From assembly GCF_001514115.1 (NCBI RefSeq), contig NZ_KQ948465.1, forward strand, positions 143,562-207,561: a DNA stretch of 64,000 nucleotides, given 5' to 3'. This document shows positions 42,983 through 51,914 of the stretch, piece after piece (positions within the stretch are counted from its first letter, which is position 1; each line of letters starts with the position of its first letter). Origin of the DNA: Streptomyces olivochromogenes. Lineage in GTDB: Bacteria > Actinomycetota > Actinomycetes > Streptomycetales > Streptomycetaceae. The notes below the pieces were generated by a model that worked only from the letters and a program-made list of their open reading frames with translations, was not told the DNA's origin and ran no database searches. Made by a program: the position numbers and the translations under genes.

Positions 42983-43104
42983 GAACGCCCCTCGGGAACT
43001 TCGTGATCTTCCCAGGAGTTCCCTGAGAGGCTCCTGTGTGTTTCTCAGGAAAATCACAGGTTCCCGAAAGCGCGTTCTCAGAGGACCCCGACAAGGTGTC
43101 CGCT

Positions 43105-43845
43105 ATGACCACGACCTCGCCCCAGGGGCGCACCGAACTGCTGAGGCCGGACGGGAGCCCCGTCCGAGTGCTGGTAGTGGACGACGAGCTGTCGATCACC
43201 GAGCTGCTCTCCATGGCCCTTCGCTACGAAGGCTGGCAGATCCGCAGCGCGGGTGACGGACAGGGTGCGGTGCAGACCGCGCGCGAGTTTCGGCCCGACG
43301 CCGTTGTCCTCGACATGATGCTGCCGGACATGGACGGCCTCGCGGTCCTGGGGCGCCTGCGCCGCGATCTGCCCGACGTGCCCGTCCTCTTCCTCACGGC
43401 CAAGGACGCCGTCGAGGACCGCATCGCGGGGCTGACGGCCGGTGGCGACGACTATGTCACCAAGCCCTTCAGCCTCGAGGAGGTCGTGGCCCGGCTGCGC
43501 GGACTGATCCGCCGTTCCGGTGCCGCCGACCGGCGTTCCGACTCCGTGCTCGTCGTCGGCGACCTCACTCTCGACGAGGACAGCCACGAGGTCTCGCGTG
43601 CCGGGGAGAACATTCACCTCACCGCGACCGAGTTCGAACTTCTGCGGTTCCTCATGCGTAACCCCCGACGTGTACTCAGCAAGGCACAGATACTCGACCG
43701 CGTGTGGTCGTACGACTTCGGCGGCCAGGCCAACGTCGTCGAGCTCTACATCTCTTACCTGCGCCGCAAGATCGACGCCGGACGTGAGCCGATGATCCAC
43801 ACCAGGCGTGGGGCCGGTTACCTGATCAAGCCCGCGGCGTCATGA
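43105..43845 (+). CDS. OmpR-family response regulator
   Basis: 246 residues. The receiver domain has Asp26-Asp27, the phosphorylation site Asp70 (VVLDMMLPDMDG) and Lys120 (DDYVTKPF). The C-terminal winged helix (about 150-245) has LTATEFELLRFLMRNPRRVL, then VVELYISYLRRKID. It is the first gene of a four-gene operon; its stop overlaps the kinase ATG (ATGA). It should be phosphorylated by the downstream kinase and may control this operon. AAGG precedes the ATG start. Confidence 0.93.
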   Translation: MTTTSPQGRTELLRPDGSPVRVLVVDDELSITELLSMALRYEGWQIRSAGDGQGAVQTAREFRPDAVVLDMMLPDMDGLAVLGRLRRDLPDVPVLFLTAKDAVEDRIAGLTAGGDDYVTKPFSLEEVVARLRGLIRRSGAADRRSDSVLVVGDLTLDEDSHEVSRAGENIHLTATEFELLRFLMRNPRRVLSKAQILDRVWSYDFGGQANVVELYISYLRRKIDAGREPMIHTRRGAGYLIKPAAS

Positions 43846-45458
43846 GCGGGCGACGACGGCCGCGTAAGCAGGGGCGAGGACGACAGCCGCGCACGCTGCG
43901 GACGCGGCTCGTCGTCTCCGCGGTGACGCTGATCGCGGTGGTGTGTGCGGTGATCGGTACCGTGACGACCCTCGCGCTCCGGGATCACTTGTATGGGCAG
44001 CTGGACGTAACGCTGGGCGAGACCGTCGGGCGGGCGACCGGCGGTGGCCCGGACAAGCCGGGTGGCCTACCGCCGAACAACACGCAGAACCAGGCCAATG
44101 GCGGCCTGCAGAACGACACCTTCACCTTCCTCAAGCGTGGGCCGAACCAAGAGAACACCATCGCCGCCGTCGTGAAGAACGGCAGGATCACCGAGGGGGT
44201 CATCTCCAAGGCGGGGCCGAGCACCACCACGGTCCGCGTCCCGGACATGGTGACCAACAAGCTCAACCAGGCCCAGTTGGCCGCGCTCGGCTCCGTGTCG
44301 AAGACCGGCGTGCACAGCGTCGACATCCCCGGCCTCGGCGAGTACCGCGTCACGTACCAGGAAGGCCCCAGGGGCGCCTACTACGTCGCCATCCCGACGA
44401 CTTCCGTCACCAACACCATCAACACCCTCATCTGGGTCGAGGTCAGCGTCACCGCCGCCGGTCTCATCGCCGCCGGTATCGCAGGCAGCGTCCTCGTCGG
44501 GCTCGCCCTGCGCCCCCTGCGCAAGGTCGCCTCCACCGCCACCCGTGTCTCCGAACTCCCCCTGCACACGGGTGAGGTCACCCTCTACGAGCGGGTGCCG
44601 GAGTCCGAGGCCGACCCGCACACCGAGGTCGGCCAGGTCGGCGCCGCGCTCAACCGCATGCTCGACCACATCCACAGCGCCCTGCACGCACGCCAGCAGA
44701 GCGAGATGCGCGTACGGCAGTTCGTCGCGGACGCCAGTCATGAGCTGCGTACACCGCTGGCGTCGATCCGCGGTTATGCCGAGCTGACCAGACGCGGCCG
44801 CGAGGAGACCGGGCCCGACACCCGGCACGCCCTCGGCCGGATCGAGTCCGAGGCCGGGCGCATGACCCTGCTCGTCGAGGACCTGCTGCTGCTCGCGCGG
44901 CTGGACGCCGGACGCCCGCTCCAGTACGACCAGACCGATCTCGTACCGCTCGTCATCGACGCCGTGAGCGACGCCCGGGCGGCCGGACGCGACCACAACT
45001 GGCGGCTCGAACTGCCGGAGGAGCCCGCGCTGGTCCTCGCGGACGCCGCACGGCTGCAGCAGGTCATGGTCAATCTGTTCGCGAACGCCAGAACGCACAC
45101 CCCGCCCGGTACGACCGTCACCGCACGTGTGCACCGGCACGGACCGTGGCTGTGCGTGGACGTCCAGGACGACGGGCCCGGCATCCCGCCCGACCTGCTT
45201 CCGCGCGTCTTCGAACGCTTCGCACGCGGTGATTCCTCGCGTTCCCGGTCCTCCGGCTCGACGGGCCTGGGACTGGCCATCGTGCAGGCCGTCGCCGCCG
45301 CGCACGGCGGTGCCGTCACCGTGGACAGCATGCCCGGACGGACGGTGTTCACCCTTCATTTGCCCGCGATCGCCGTCGATCCGTTCGTGGAAACAAAGGC
45401 GCAACTGTTCTCACAGGCACAGCACAGCGCCACCACATGGGTGCAACAGGGCGTTTGA
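43842..45458 (+). CDS. HAMP-domain sensor histidine kinase
   Basis: 538 residues: a basic N-terminus, membrane helices at about 22-44 and 199-221, and between them an extracellular sensor domain of about 155 residues with a Gly/Pro/Asn-rich start. HAMP runs from about 222 to 285. The H box DASHELRTPLAS has His300, the N box is MVNLFANARTHTP, and the ATP lid boxes are DDGPGIP and GSTGLGLAIVQ. It overlaps the regulator gene by 4 bp. The stimulus is unknown; the operon suggests an envelope or glycan signal. Confidence 0.93.
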   Translation: MSGRRRPRKQGRGRQPRTLRTRLVVSAVTLIAVVCAVIGTVTTLALRDHLYGQLDVTLGETVGRATGGGPDKPGGLPPNNTQNQANGGLQNDTFTFLKRGPNQENTIAAVVKNGRITEGVISKAGPSTTTVRVPDMVTNKLNQAQLAALGSVSKTGVHSVDIPGLGEYRVTYQEGPRGAYYVAIPTTSVTNTINTLIWVEVSVTAAGLIAAGIAGSVLVGLALRPLRKVASTATRVSELPLHTGEVTLYERVPESEADPHTEVGQVGAALNRMLDHIHSALHARQQSEMRVRQFVADASHELRTPLASIRGYAELTRRGREETGPDTRHALGRIESEAGRMTLLVEDLLLLARLDAGRPLQYDQTDLVPLVIDAVSDARAAGRDHNWRLELPEEPALVLADAARLQQVMVNLFANARTHTPPGTTVTARVHRHGPWLCVDVQDDGPGIPPDLLPRVFERFARGDSSRSRSSGSTGLGLAIVQAVAAAHGGAVTVDSMPGRTVFTLHLPAIAVDPFVETKAQLFSQAQHSATTWVQQGV

Positions 45459-45472
45459 CGAGAGTCGTTCGC

Positions 45473-47059
45473 ATGCGAACCGACTCTTCTCCCGGCAACC
45501 TGCCGGCGCGGGAGCACCTCCCGGCCGGGTCCGCCGGTACGCCTGTCCTGGACGTAGTGATCCCCGTTTACAACGAGGAGAAGGATCTCCAGCCGTGTGT
45601 GGTGAGACTGCACGAGCATCTCAAGCGCACCTTCCCGTACGCGTTCCGCATCACGGTCGCGGACAACGCCTCGACGGACACCACCCCTCAGGTGGCCGCA
45701 CGGCTGGAGTCGGAGATACCGGAAGTCAGGTCCTTCCGGCTTGAGCAGAAGGGCCGAGGGCGCGCGCTGCGCACCGTGTGGTCGGCCTCGGACGCTCCGA
45801 TCCTCGCCTACATGGACGTGGACCTGTCCACCGACCTCAACGCCCTTCTCCCCCTGGTGGCCCCGCTGATCTCGGGCCACTCGGACCTCGCGATCGGCTC
45901 GCGGCTCGCCCGCAGCTCGCGCGTGGTGCGCGGTGCCAAGCGGGAGTTCATCAGCCGCACCTACAACCTGATCCTGCGCGGCTCGCTGCAGGCCCGCTTC
46001 TCGGACGCGCAGTGCGGCTTCAAGGCGATCCGCCGCGATGTCGCCCAGGTACTGCTGCCGCTGATCGAGGACACCGGCTGGTTCTTCGACACCGAGATGC
46101 TGGTGCTCGCCGAGCGCGCCGGACTGCGCATCCACGAGGTGCCGGTCGACTGGGTCGACGACCCGAACTCGACCGTGCACATCGTGAAGACCGCGACCGA
46201 CGACCTGAAGGGTGTGTGGCGCGTGGGACGTGCCCTCGCCACCGGTTCGCTGCCGCTCGACCGGGTCGCGCGCCCCTTCGGGGACGATCCGCGCGACCGC
46301 GACCTGACCGACGTACCCAAGGGTCTGGCCCGCCAGCTCGTCGGCTTCTGTGTGGTGGGAGCTCTGTCCACCCTCTTCTACCTGCTCCTTTACAGCGTCT
46401 TCCGCTCGTTCTCGGGCTCGCAGATCGCCAACGCGCTCGCCCTGCTCGTGTCGGCCGTCGCCAACACCGCGGCCAACCGCCGGCTGACCTTCGGCGTCCG
46501 CGGCCGCGGCAGCGCGGTCCGGCACCAGGCACAGGGCCTGGTCGTCTTCGGCATCGGCCTCGCCCTCACCAGCGGCTCGCTCGCCGCCCTGAACGCGGCG
46601 ACGAGCAGCCCGGCGCACTCCACCGAACTCGCGGTGCTCATCGCCGCCAACCTCGCGGCGACCGTGCTGCGGTTCCTGCTCTTCCGCGCCTGGGTCTTCC
46701 CGGACCGGCGTGACGAGACGGCGGCCTCGACCGTCGTCGCCTCGCACAACCCGGCCTCGCACAACCCGTCCTCGGCCACCTACGGCACGACGGCGGCGCA
46801 CCAGCAGCACGCGCACCATCATCAGCACCCGCACCAGCTCCCGCACCAGCAGCACCCGCACTCGCCGCTGCCCCAGCGCCCGAACGCGACGGCGCCCCAA
46901 GCTCCGTACACCAACACCAACACCCATCACGACCACAACCAGACCAACGAGTTCCGCGCCGGTGAAGCCGCGGACCGCACCTGGGGGGACGCAACCATGC
47001 AGCTGCAAGCGGTGCGCCCGCACGATCACGACCCGAGGGACACGAGGGACGCACGATGA
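45473..47059 (+). CDS. GT2 glycosyltransferase fused to GtrA membrane domain
   Basis: 528 residues. The cytoplasmic GT2 domain covers about 20-270 (DVVIPVYNEEKDL, ADNASTDTT, AYMDVDLSTDL as the DxD, SDAQCGFKAIRRD and DTGWFFDTEMLVLAER). This is the polyprenyl-phosphate sugar synthase type, as in DPM1/GtrB. The GtrA domain with four helices follows at about 290-415 and is thought to flip the lipid-linked sugar. The last 110 residues are His/Gln/Pro/Asn-rich (HHHQHPHQLPHQQHPH) and disordered. It starts 14 bp after the kinase and overlaps the GT39 gene (ATGA). It would supply the sugar donor for that transferase. Confidence 0.9.
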   Translation: MRTDSSPGNLPAREHLPAGSAGTPVLDVVIPVYNEEKDLQPCVVRLHEHLKRTFPYAFRITVADNASTDTTPQVAARLESEIPEVRSFRLEQKGRGRALRTVWSASDAPILAYMDVDLSTDLNALLPLVAPLISGHSDLAIGSRLARSSRVVRGAKREFISRTYNLILRGSLQARFSDAQCGFKAIRRDVAQVLLPLIEDTGWFFDTEMLVLAERAGLRIHEVPVDWVDDPNSTVHIVKTATDDLKGVWRVGRALATGSLPLDRVARPFGDDPRDRDLTDVPKGLARQLVGFCVVGALSTLFYLLLYSVFRSFSGSQIANALALLVSAVANTAANRRLTFGVRGRGSAVRHQAQGLVVFGIGLALTSGSLAALNAATSSPAHSTELAVLIAANLAATVLRFLLFRAWVFPDRRDETAASTVVASHNPASHNPSSATYGTTAAHQQHAHHHQHPHQLPHQQHPHSPLPQRPNATAPQAPYTNTNTHHDHNQTNEFRAGEAADRTWGDATMQLQAVRPHDHDPRDTRDAR

Positions 47060-49329
47060 CGACTCAGTCCGATACGAGCCATCAGGGGGGCGCGAGCCTC
47101 ACCGGGGGCGCCGAGCCCTCCTGGGGACCGACGAGCTCGACGGTTCTGCGGGAGCCCGTGGCGCCGCCCACCGCGGCCCCCCGGTCCGGTGAGCCCAAGC
47201 AGCCGTTCTTCCACCGCGTCTGGCGCGGCCGGCCCGAGGACCCGCGCTGGGTGCGCCCCGCCTTCCTCGGCCTGCTCGTCGCCACCGGCCTGCTCTACCT
47301 CTACAACCTGAGCGCCTCCGGGTACGCCAACTCCTTCTACTCCGCGGCCGTCCAGGCCGGCAGCCAGAGCTGGAAGGCCCTCTTCTTCGGCTCGCTCGAC
47401 TCGGCCAACGCCATCACCGTCGACAAGCCCCCGGCCTCGTTGTGGCCGATGGCCCTGTCGGTGCGGATCTTCGGTCTCAACTCATGGGCGATCCTCGTCC
47501 CCGAGGTGCTGATGGGCGTCGCCACGGTCGGCGTCCTGTACGGGGCACTGCGCCGTCGCTTCAGCCCAGCGGCCGGTCTGATCGCGGGTGCGGTGCTCGC
47601 GCTCACTCCCGTCGCCGCGCTGATGTTCCGGTTCAACAACCCGGACGCGATGCTCGCGCTGCTGATGACCGTCACGATCTACTGCGTGGTCCGCGCTCTG
47701 GAAGACGGTCGGACGAAGTGGCTGGTCTGGGCGGGTGTCGCGGTCGGCTTCGCGTTCCTCGCGAAGACCCTGCAGGCCTTCCTGATCCTGCCGCCGCTCG
47801 CGGTCGTGTACGCGGTCTGCGCGCCGGTGCAGCTCAGGAAGCGGTTCGCCCAGCTGGGTCTTTCGGCGGTGGCGATGGTCGTCTCCGGCGGCTGGTGGGT
47901 GGCGATCGTGGAGCTGTGGCCCGCGTCCTCCCGCCCGTACATCGGCGGCTCGCAGAACAACTCCTTCCTTGAGCTGACCTTCGGCTACAACGGCCTCGGC
48001 CGTATCAACGGCGACGAGACCGGCAGCGTCGGTGGTGGCGGCGGTGGCGGTGGCACCGGCCAGTGGGGCGAGACCGGCTGGAACCGGATGTTCAACTCGG
48101 AGATCGGCAGCCAGATCGCCTGGCTGCTGCCCGCCGCGCTGATCCTGTTCGTCGCGGGGATCGTGCTCACCCGCAAGGCCCGGCGGACCGACCTGACGCG
48201 CAGCTCGTTCCTCGCCTGGGGCGGCGCGCTGCTGATGACGACGATCATCTTCAGCTACATGGCCGGCATCTTCCACCAGTACTACACGGTGGCCCTGGCC
48301 CCCTACATCGCGGCCGTCGTCGGCATGGGCGCGACGGTGCTGTGGGAGGAGCGGAGCAAGGTCTGGGCCTCGCTCACCCTCGCCGGCGCGGTCACCGCGA
48401 CCGCCGCCTGGGGATACGTCCTCCTCAACCGCACCCCCACCTACCTCCCGTGGCTGAAGTGGCTGGTCCTCATCGGCGGTCTGGTGGGCGCGCTCGGCCT
48501 GATCTTCGCGGCCAGGCTGGGCCGTCAACTGGCCCTCGCGGCGGTCGGACTGAGCTTCGTGGCCTCGGTCGCGGGCCCGACGGCGTACACCCTGTCCACG
48601 GTGAACACCGGGCACACCGGTTCGATCGTCACGGCCGGTCCGGCGGGCGCCAGCATGATGGGCGGCGGCCGGGGTGGTCCCGGTGGCGGCGGTGGCATGC
48701 GGGGCGGCTTCCCCGGTGGCGGCAACACCCAGGGCCAGAACCAGCAGGGCGGCAACGGCACCACCCAGCAAGGCGGCGGCATGGGCCAGCCCCCGACGGG
48801 CGGCACGGGCGGTACCGGTGGCACCGGCGGCTTCCCCGGTCAGAACCAGCAGGGCAACGGCAACACCCAGGGCCAGAACCAGCAGGGCGGCATGCCCGGC
48901 GGTGGCGCGATGGGCGAGGGCGGCATGGGCGGTGGCGGCGCGGGCGGTCTGCTCAACGGTGCGACCGTCAGCTCCGCGGCCAAGAAGCTGCTGGAGGCGA
49001 ACGCGGAGGACTACACCTGGGCGGCCGCGGCCATCGGTTCCCAGAACTCCGCGAGCTACCAGCTCGCCACCGGCAAGCCGGTGATGGCGATCGGCGGCTT
49101 CAACGGCACCGACCCGTCCCCGACGCTGGCCCAGTTCAAGAAGTACGTGACGGACGGCAAGATCCACTACTTCATCTCGGGCGGCGGCATGGGCGGTGGC
49201 ATGGGCGGCGGCAACTCCTCCACCACCACCTCCACCTCCTCCCAGATCAGCTCGTGGGTCACGGCCAACTTCAAGAAGGTGACGGTCGGTTCGGCCACCT
49301 TCTACGACCTGACGCAGCCGACCAAGTAG
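47056..49329 (+). CDS. GT39/ArnT-like membrane glycosyltransferase (YkcB-type)
   Basis: 757 residues. A cytoplasmic tail of about 70 residues precedes around eleven membrane helices up to about residue 515. The first extracellular loop carries the acidic motif region (GSLDSANAITVDKPPASLWP) typical of polyprenyl-phosphate sugar-dependent transferases. A Gly-rich loop (SVGGGGGGGGTGQWG) lies near 325. After the last helix comes a Gly/Gln/Asn-rich tract (about 535-640) and a globular external domain (about 645-757, IGSQNSASYQLATGKPVMAI). It should move a sugar from lipid carrier to an external acceptor. Last gene of the operon. Confidence 0.9.
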   Translation: MTTQSDTSHQGGASLTGGAEPSWGPTSSTVLREPVAPPTAAPRSGEPKQPFFHRVWRGRPEDPRWVRPAFLGLLVATGLLYLYNLSASGYANSFYSAAVQAGSQSWKALFFGSLDSANAITVDKPPASLWPMALSVRIFGLNSWAILVPEVLMGVATVGVLYGALRRRFSPAAGLIAGAVLALTPVAALMFRFNNPDAMLALLMTVTIYCVVRALEDGRTKWLVWAGVAVGFAFLAKTLQAFLILPPLAVVYAVCAPVQLRKRFAQLGLSAVAMVVSGGWWVAIVELWPASSRPYIGGSQNNSFLELTFGYNGLGRINGDETGSVGGGGGGGGTGQWGETGWNRMFNSEIGSQIAWLLPAALILFVAGIVLTRKARRTDLTRSSFLAWGGALLMTTIIFSYMAGIFHQYYTVALAPYIAAVVGMGATVLWEERSKVWASLTLAGAVTATAAWGYVLLNRTPTYLPWLKWLVLIGGLVGALGLIFAARLGRQLALAAVGLSFVASVAGPTAYTLSTVNTGHTGSIVTAGPAGASMMGGGRGGPGGGGGMRGGFPGGGNTQGQNQQGGNGTTQQGGGMGQPPTGGTGGTGGTGGFPGQNQQGNGNTQGQNQQGGMPGGGAMGEGGMGGGGAGGLLNGATVSSAAKKLLEANAEDYTWAAAAIGSQNSASYQLATGKPVMAIGGFNGTDPSPTLAQFKKYVTDGKIHYFISGGGMGGGMGGGNSSTTTSTSSQISSWVTANFKKVTVGSATFYDLTQPTK

Positions 49330-49350
49330 CTGACGGCAGGTCCTGTACGC

Positions 49351-49392
49351 AGGGCGGTGGCCCGGAGCGATCCAGCTCCGGGCCACCGCCCT
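49351..49392 (+). terminator. Terminator of the two-component/glycosyltransferase operon
   Basis: An 18-bp perfect stem (49351-49368 with 49375-49392) with a 6-nt loop, followed by TTCCG repeats, 22 nt past the GT39 stop. Confidence 0.85.
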
Positions 49393-49453
49393 TTCCGTAC
49401 TCCGTTTCCGTACGCCCTTTCCGTACGCCCTCCTCGTACGCCCGGAGAACCAC

Positions 49454-49491
49454 GTTGTACGCTGTATGGGAACTGTTCTACGGTGTACAAC
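49454..49491. promoter_or_regulatory. Inverted-repeat operator abutting the MFS start codon
   Basis: GTTGTACGCTGTA (49454-49466) and TACGGTGTACAAC (49479-49491) form a 13-bp imperfect inverted repeat with a 12-bp spacer. The second arm touches the ATG at 49492. There is no ribosome site between, so the mRNA may be leaderless or start inside the operator. The TetR gene downstream is the likely binder. Confidence 0.6.
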
Positions 49492-50997
49492 ATGTCCACG
49501 ACTCCCCCAGGGCCCCCCGAGGACCAGCCACAAGGCCACCCCCGACGCTGGCTGATCCTCGGCGTCATCTGCCTCGCCCAACTGACCGTGCTGCTCGACA
49601 ACACCGTCCTGAACGTCGCGATCCCCTCCCTCACCTGGGAGCTGGGCGCGGCCACCTCCGACATCCAGTGGATGATCAACGCCTACTCGCTGGTGCAGTC
49701 CGGACTGCTGCTCACGGCGGGCAGCGCGGCCGACCGCTACGGCCGCAAGAAGATGCTGATCGCGGGGCTCGTCCTCTTCGGGATCGGCTCGGTGGTGGCC
49801 GGACTCGCTGACTCCACCGGCCAGTTGATCGCCGCGCGGGCCGGGATGGGCGTCGGCGGCGCGCTCCTGCTGACCACCACGCTCGCCGTCGCCATGCAGG
49901 TCTTCACCCCCGCGGAGCACCCGAAGGCCATCGGCATCTGGAGCGCCGTCAACGCCCTCGGCTTCGCGGCCGGACCGCTCCTCGGCGGCCTCATACTGAA
50001 CCACTTCTGGTGGGGCGCGATCTTCCTGATCAACCTGCCGGTGGTGGCCCTGGGCCTCGCCGCGGTGGTGGCCCTCGTACCGGAGTCGAAGAGTCCGCGC
50101 GGGGACCGTCCCGACCTCCTGGGAGCGCTGCTTTCCACGATCGGCATGACCGCACTCGTGTACGCGATCATCTCCGGCCCCGAACACGGCTGGACGTCGG
50201 GCCGGGTCCTGGCCACGGACGCGGTCGCCGTGCTGGTGCTGGCCGCCTTCGCGTACTGGGAGAGCCGGATCCCATACCCCATGCTCGACCTGCACTTCTT
50301 CCGCGACCGGCGCTTCACCGGAGCCGTCGCGGGAGCCGTCCTCATCACCTTCGGCATGGGCGGGGCCCTCTTCCTCCTCACCCAGCACCTCCAATTCGTC
50401 CTGGGATACGGCCCCCTGGAAGCCGGACTGCGTACGGCGCCGCTCGCGCTCGCGGTCGTGGCGCTGAACTTCTCCGGCCTCTCGGCGAAGTGGACGGCGC
50501 GACTCGGCACTCCGGTGTCGATCGCGCTCGGTATGACGCTGATGTCGGCCGGGCTGGTGTCGATCGCCATGCTCGCCGCGCACGGGTACGGGGGCACACT
50601 GCTCGGGCTGTTGCTGATCGGCGCGGGCGCCGCCGTGGCCAACCCGGCCATGGCACACGCCATCATGAGCGCGATCCCGCCGGAGAAGGCGGGCGTGGGC
50701 GCGGGCATCAACGGCACGCTCGCCGAGTTCGGCAACGGCCTCGGCGTGGCGGTGCTCGGGGCGATCCTCAACTCCCGGTTCGCGGCGCTGATACCGGTGG
50801 CGGCGGCCTCGCTCCCGGCGGCGCTGGCCTCGGCGGGTTCGGAGGAGGAGCGCGGGCGGATCACGGACGCGTTCTCGTCGGGGTTGGAGACCAGCCAACT
50901 GGTGGGCGCGGCGGCCGTTCTTCTCGGTGGACTGCTGGCCGCGGCGTTGCTACGACGTGCGGAGAGGGCAGACTCCGCGGTGGCGGTACCGGCGTAG
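49492..50997 (+). CDS. MFS transporter, DHA2 (14-helix drug:H+ antiporter) family
   Basis: 501 residues, about 14 helices. Motif A is GSAADRYGRKKML, motif C-like sequence is LGFAAGPLLGGLI, and the DHA2 start motif is LDNTVLNVAIPSL. Members expel drugs or metabolites from the cytoplasm. Next to it is a TetR-type repressor gene (51105), and an operator-like repeat touches its start codon, so expression is probably induced by substrate. The ATG has no Shine-Dalgarno sequence. Confidence 0.92.
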   Translation: MSTTPPGPPEDQPQGHPRRWLILGVICLAQLTVLLDNTVLNVAIPSLTWELGAATSDIQWMINAYSLVQSGLLLTAGSAADRYGRKKMLIAGLVLFGIGSVVAGLADSTGQLIAARAGMGVGGALLLTTTLAVAMQVFTPAEHPKAIGIWSAVNALGFAAGPLLGGLILNHFWWGAIFLINLPVVALGLAAVVALVPESKSPRGDRPDLLGALLSTIGMTALVYAIISGPEHGWTSGRVLATDAVAVLVLAAFAYWESRIPYPMLDLHFFRDRRFTGAVAGAVLITFGMGGALFLLTQHLQFVLGYGPLEAGLRTAPLALAVVALNFSGLSAKWTARLGTPVSIALGMTLMSAGLVSIAMLAAHGYGGTLLGLLLIGAGAAVANPAMAHAIMSAIPPEKAGVGAGINGTLAEFGNGLGVAVLGAILNSRFAALIPVAAASLPAALASAGSEEERGRITDAFSSGLETSQLVGAAAVLLGGLLAAALLRRAERADSAVAVPA

Positions 50998-51019
50998 CGC
51001 CCGCTTAGCATCAGGGTCC

Positions 51020-51093
51020 CGAGTTCCGAGTCATGAGTTCCGAGTCATGAGTTTCGAGTTCCGAGTCATGAGTGATGAGTTTCGAGTTCCGAG
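51020..51093 (+). repeat. Minisatellite of GAGTTCCGAGTCAT units before the TetR gene
   Basis: Variants of GAGTTCCGAGTCAT and GAGTTTCGAGTTCCGAG recur about five times, ending 11 bp before the TetR start codon. They therefore form most of the leader of that gene. Confidence 0.75.
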
Positions 51094-51104
51094 GAAGGTG
51101 CGCC

Positions 51105-51878
51105 ATGGTGAGGGCAGCCGACCGTGCCGAGCGTCCGGCGCGGACCAGTGTCTGGCTGGAGGGCAAGGCTCCCCGGGGCGCCGCGGCGCGCGGGGGCGGG
51201 CAGCCGTCGGGGCTGGACCGGGACCGGATCACCGAGGTCACCGTGCGGCTGCTGGATGCCGAGGGCATGGCGAAGTTCTCCATGCGCCGGCTGGCCGCCG
51301 AGCTGAACGTCACCGCGATGTCCGTGTACTGGTACGTCGACACCAAGGACGACCTGCTCGAACTCGCCCTCGACGCGGTCTTCGGTGAACTGGAGCTGCC
51401 CGCCGCGGAGTCCGGCGAGGACTGGCGCGACCAGCTTCGTTCCCTCGCCACCGGCTACCGCGCGCTGCTGGTCCGCCACCCCTGGGTTTCCCCGCTGATC
51501 GGGACCTTCCTGAACATCGGCCCGCACTCCATGGCCTTCTCGCTCTGCGTCCAGCAGGTGATCCGTAACACCGGCCTGCCCCGGCACGGCCAGATGGGCG
51601 CGCTCTCGGCGGTCTTCCAGTTCGTGTACGGGTTCGGCACCATCGAGGGTCACTTCGTGCAGCGCTGCGCCTCGGCGGGGATGACCCAGGACGAGTACTT
51701 CCGTCAGGCCATGAGCACGATCGGCGAACAGCCGCAGTTCTCCGCCAACTTCGAGAACGCCGCGGACCTCATGGAGGCCCGCGGCGGTGACACGGTCGAG
51801 GAGATGCGGGAGCGGGACTTCACGTTCGCGCTGGAAACGCTGATCGCGGGGATCGAGACGATGGTCGCCCGGGGTTAG
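51105..51878 (+). CDS. TetR family transcriptional regulator
   Basis: 257 residues. An N-terminal extension of about 35 residues precedes the HTH (about 40-90, ITEVTVRLLDAEGMAKFSMR, AAELNVTAMSVYWYVDTKDD). The ligand-binding domain follows, with YRALLVRHPWVSPLIG and FQFVYGFGTIEGHFV, of the TetR_C type seen in tetracycline-repressor relatives. GAGGAAGGTGCGCC precedes ATG 51105. It follows the DHA2 transporter by 107 bp on the same strand and probably represses it through the repeat at 49454-49491. Confidence 0.9.
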   Translation: MVRAADRAERPARTSVWLEGKAPRGAAARGGGQPSGLDRDRITEVTVRLLDAEGMAKFSMRRLAAELNVTAMSVYWYVDTKDDLLELALDAVFGELELPAAESGEDWRDQLRSLATGYRALLVRHPWVSPLIGTFLNIGPHSMAFSLCVQQVIRNTGLPRHGQMGALSAVFQFVYGFGTIEGHFVQRCASAGMTQDEYFRQAMSTIGEQPQFSANFENAADLMEARGGDTVEEMRERDFTFALETLIAGIETMVARG

Positions 51879-51914
51879 AGCCTGTCCCGCTCCGCCTCCA
51901 CGGTCGTTCCTGGG

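Noticed and set aside
47482..50898. A 1138-codon minus-strand open frame
   Set aside because: It is a shadow of the GT39 and MFS genes, with repetitive Arg/His/Gly/Asp composition and no domains.
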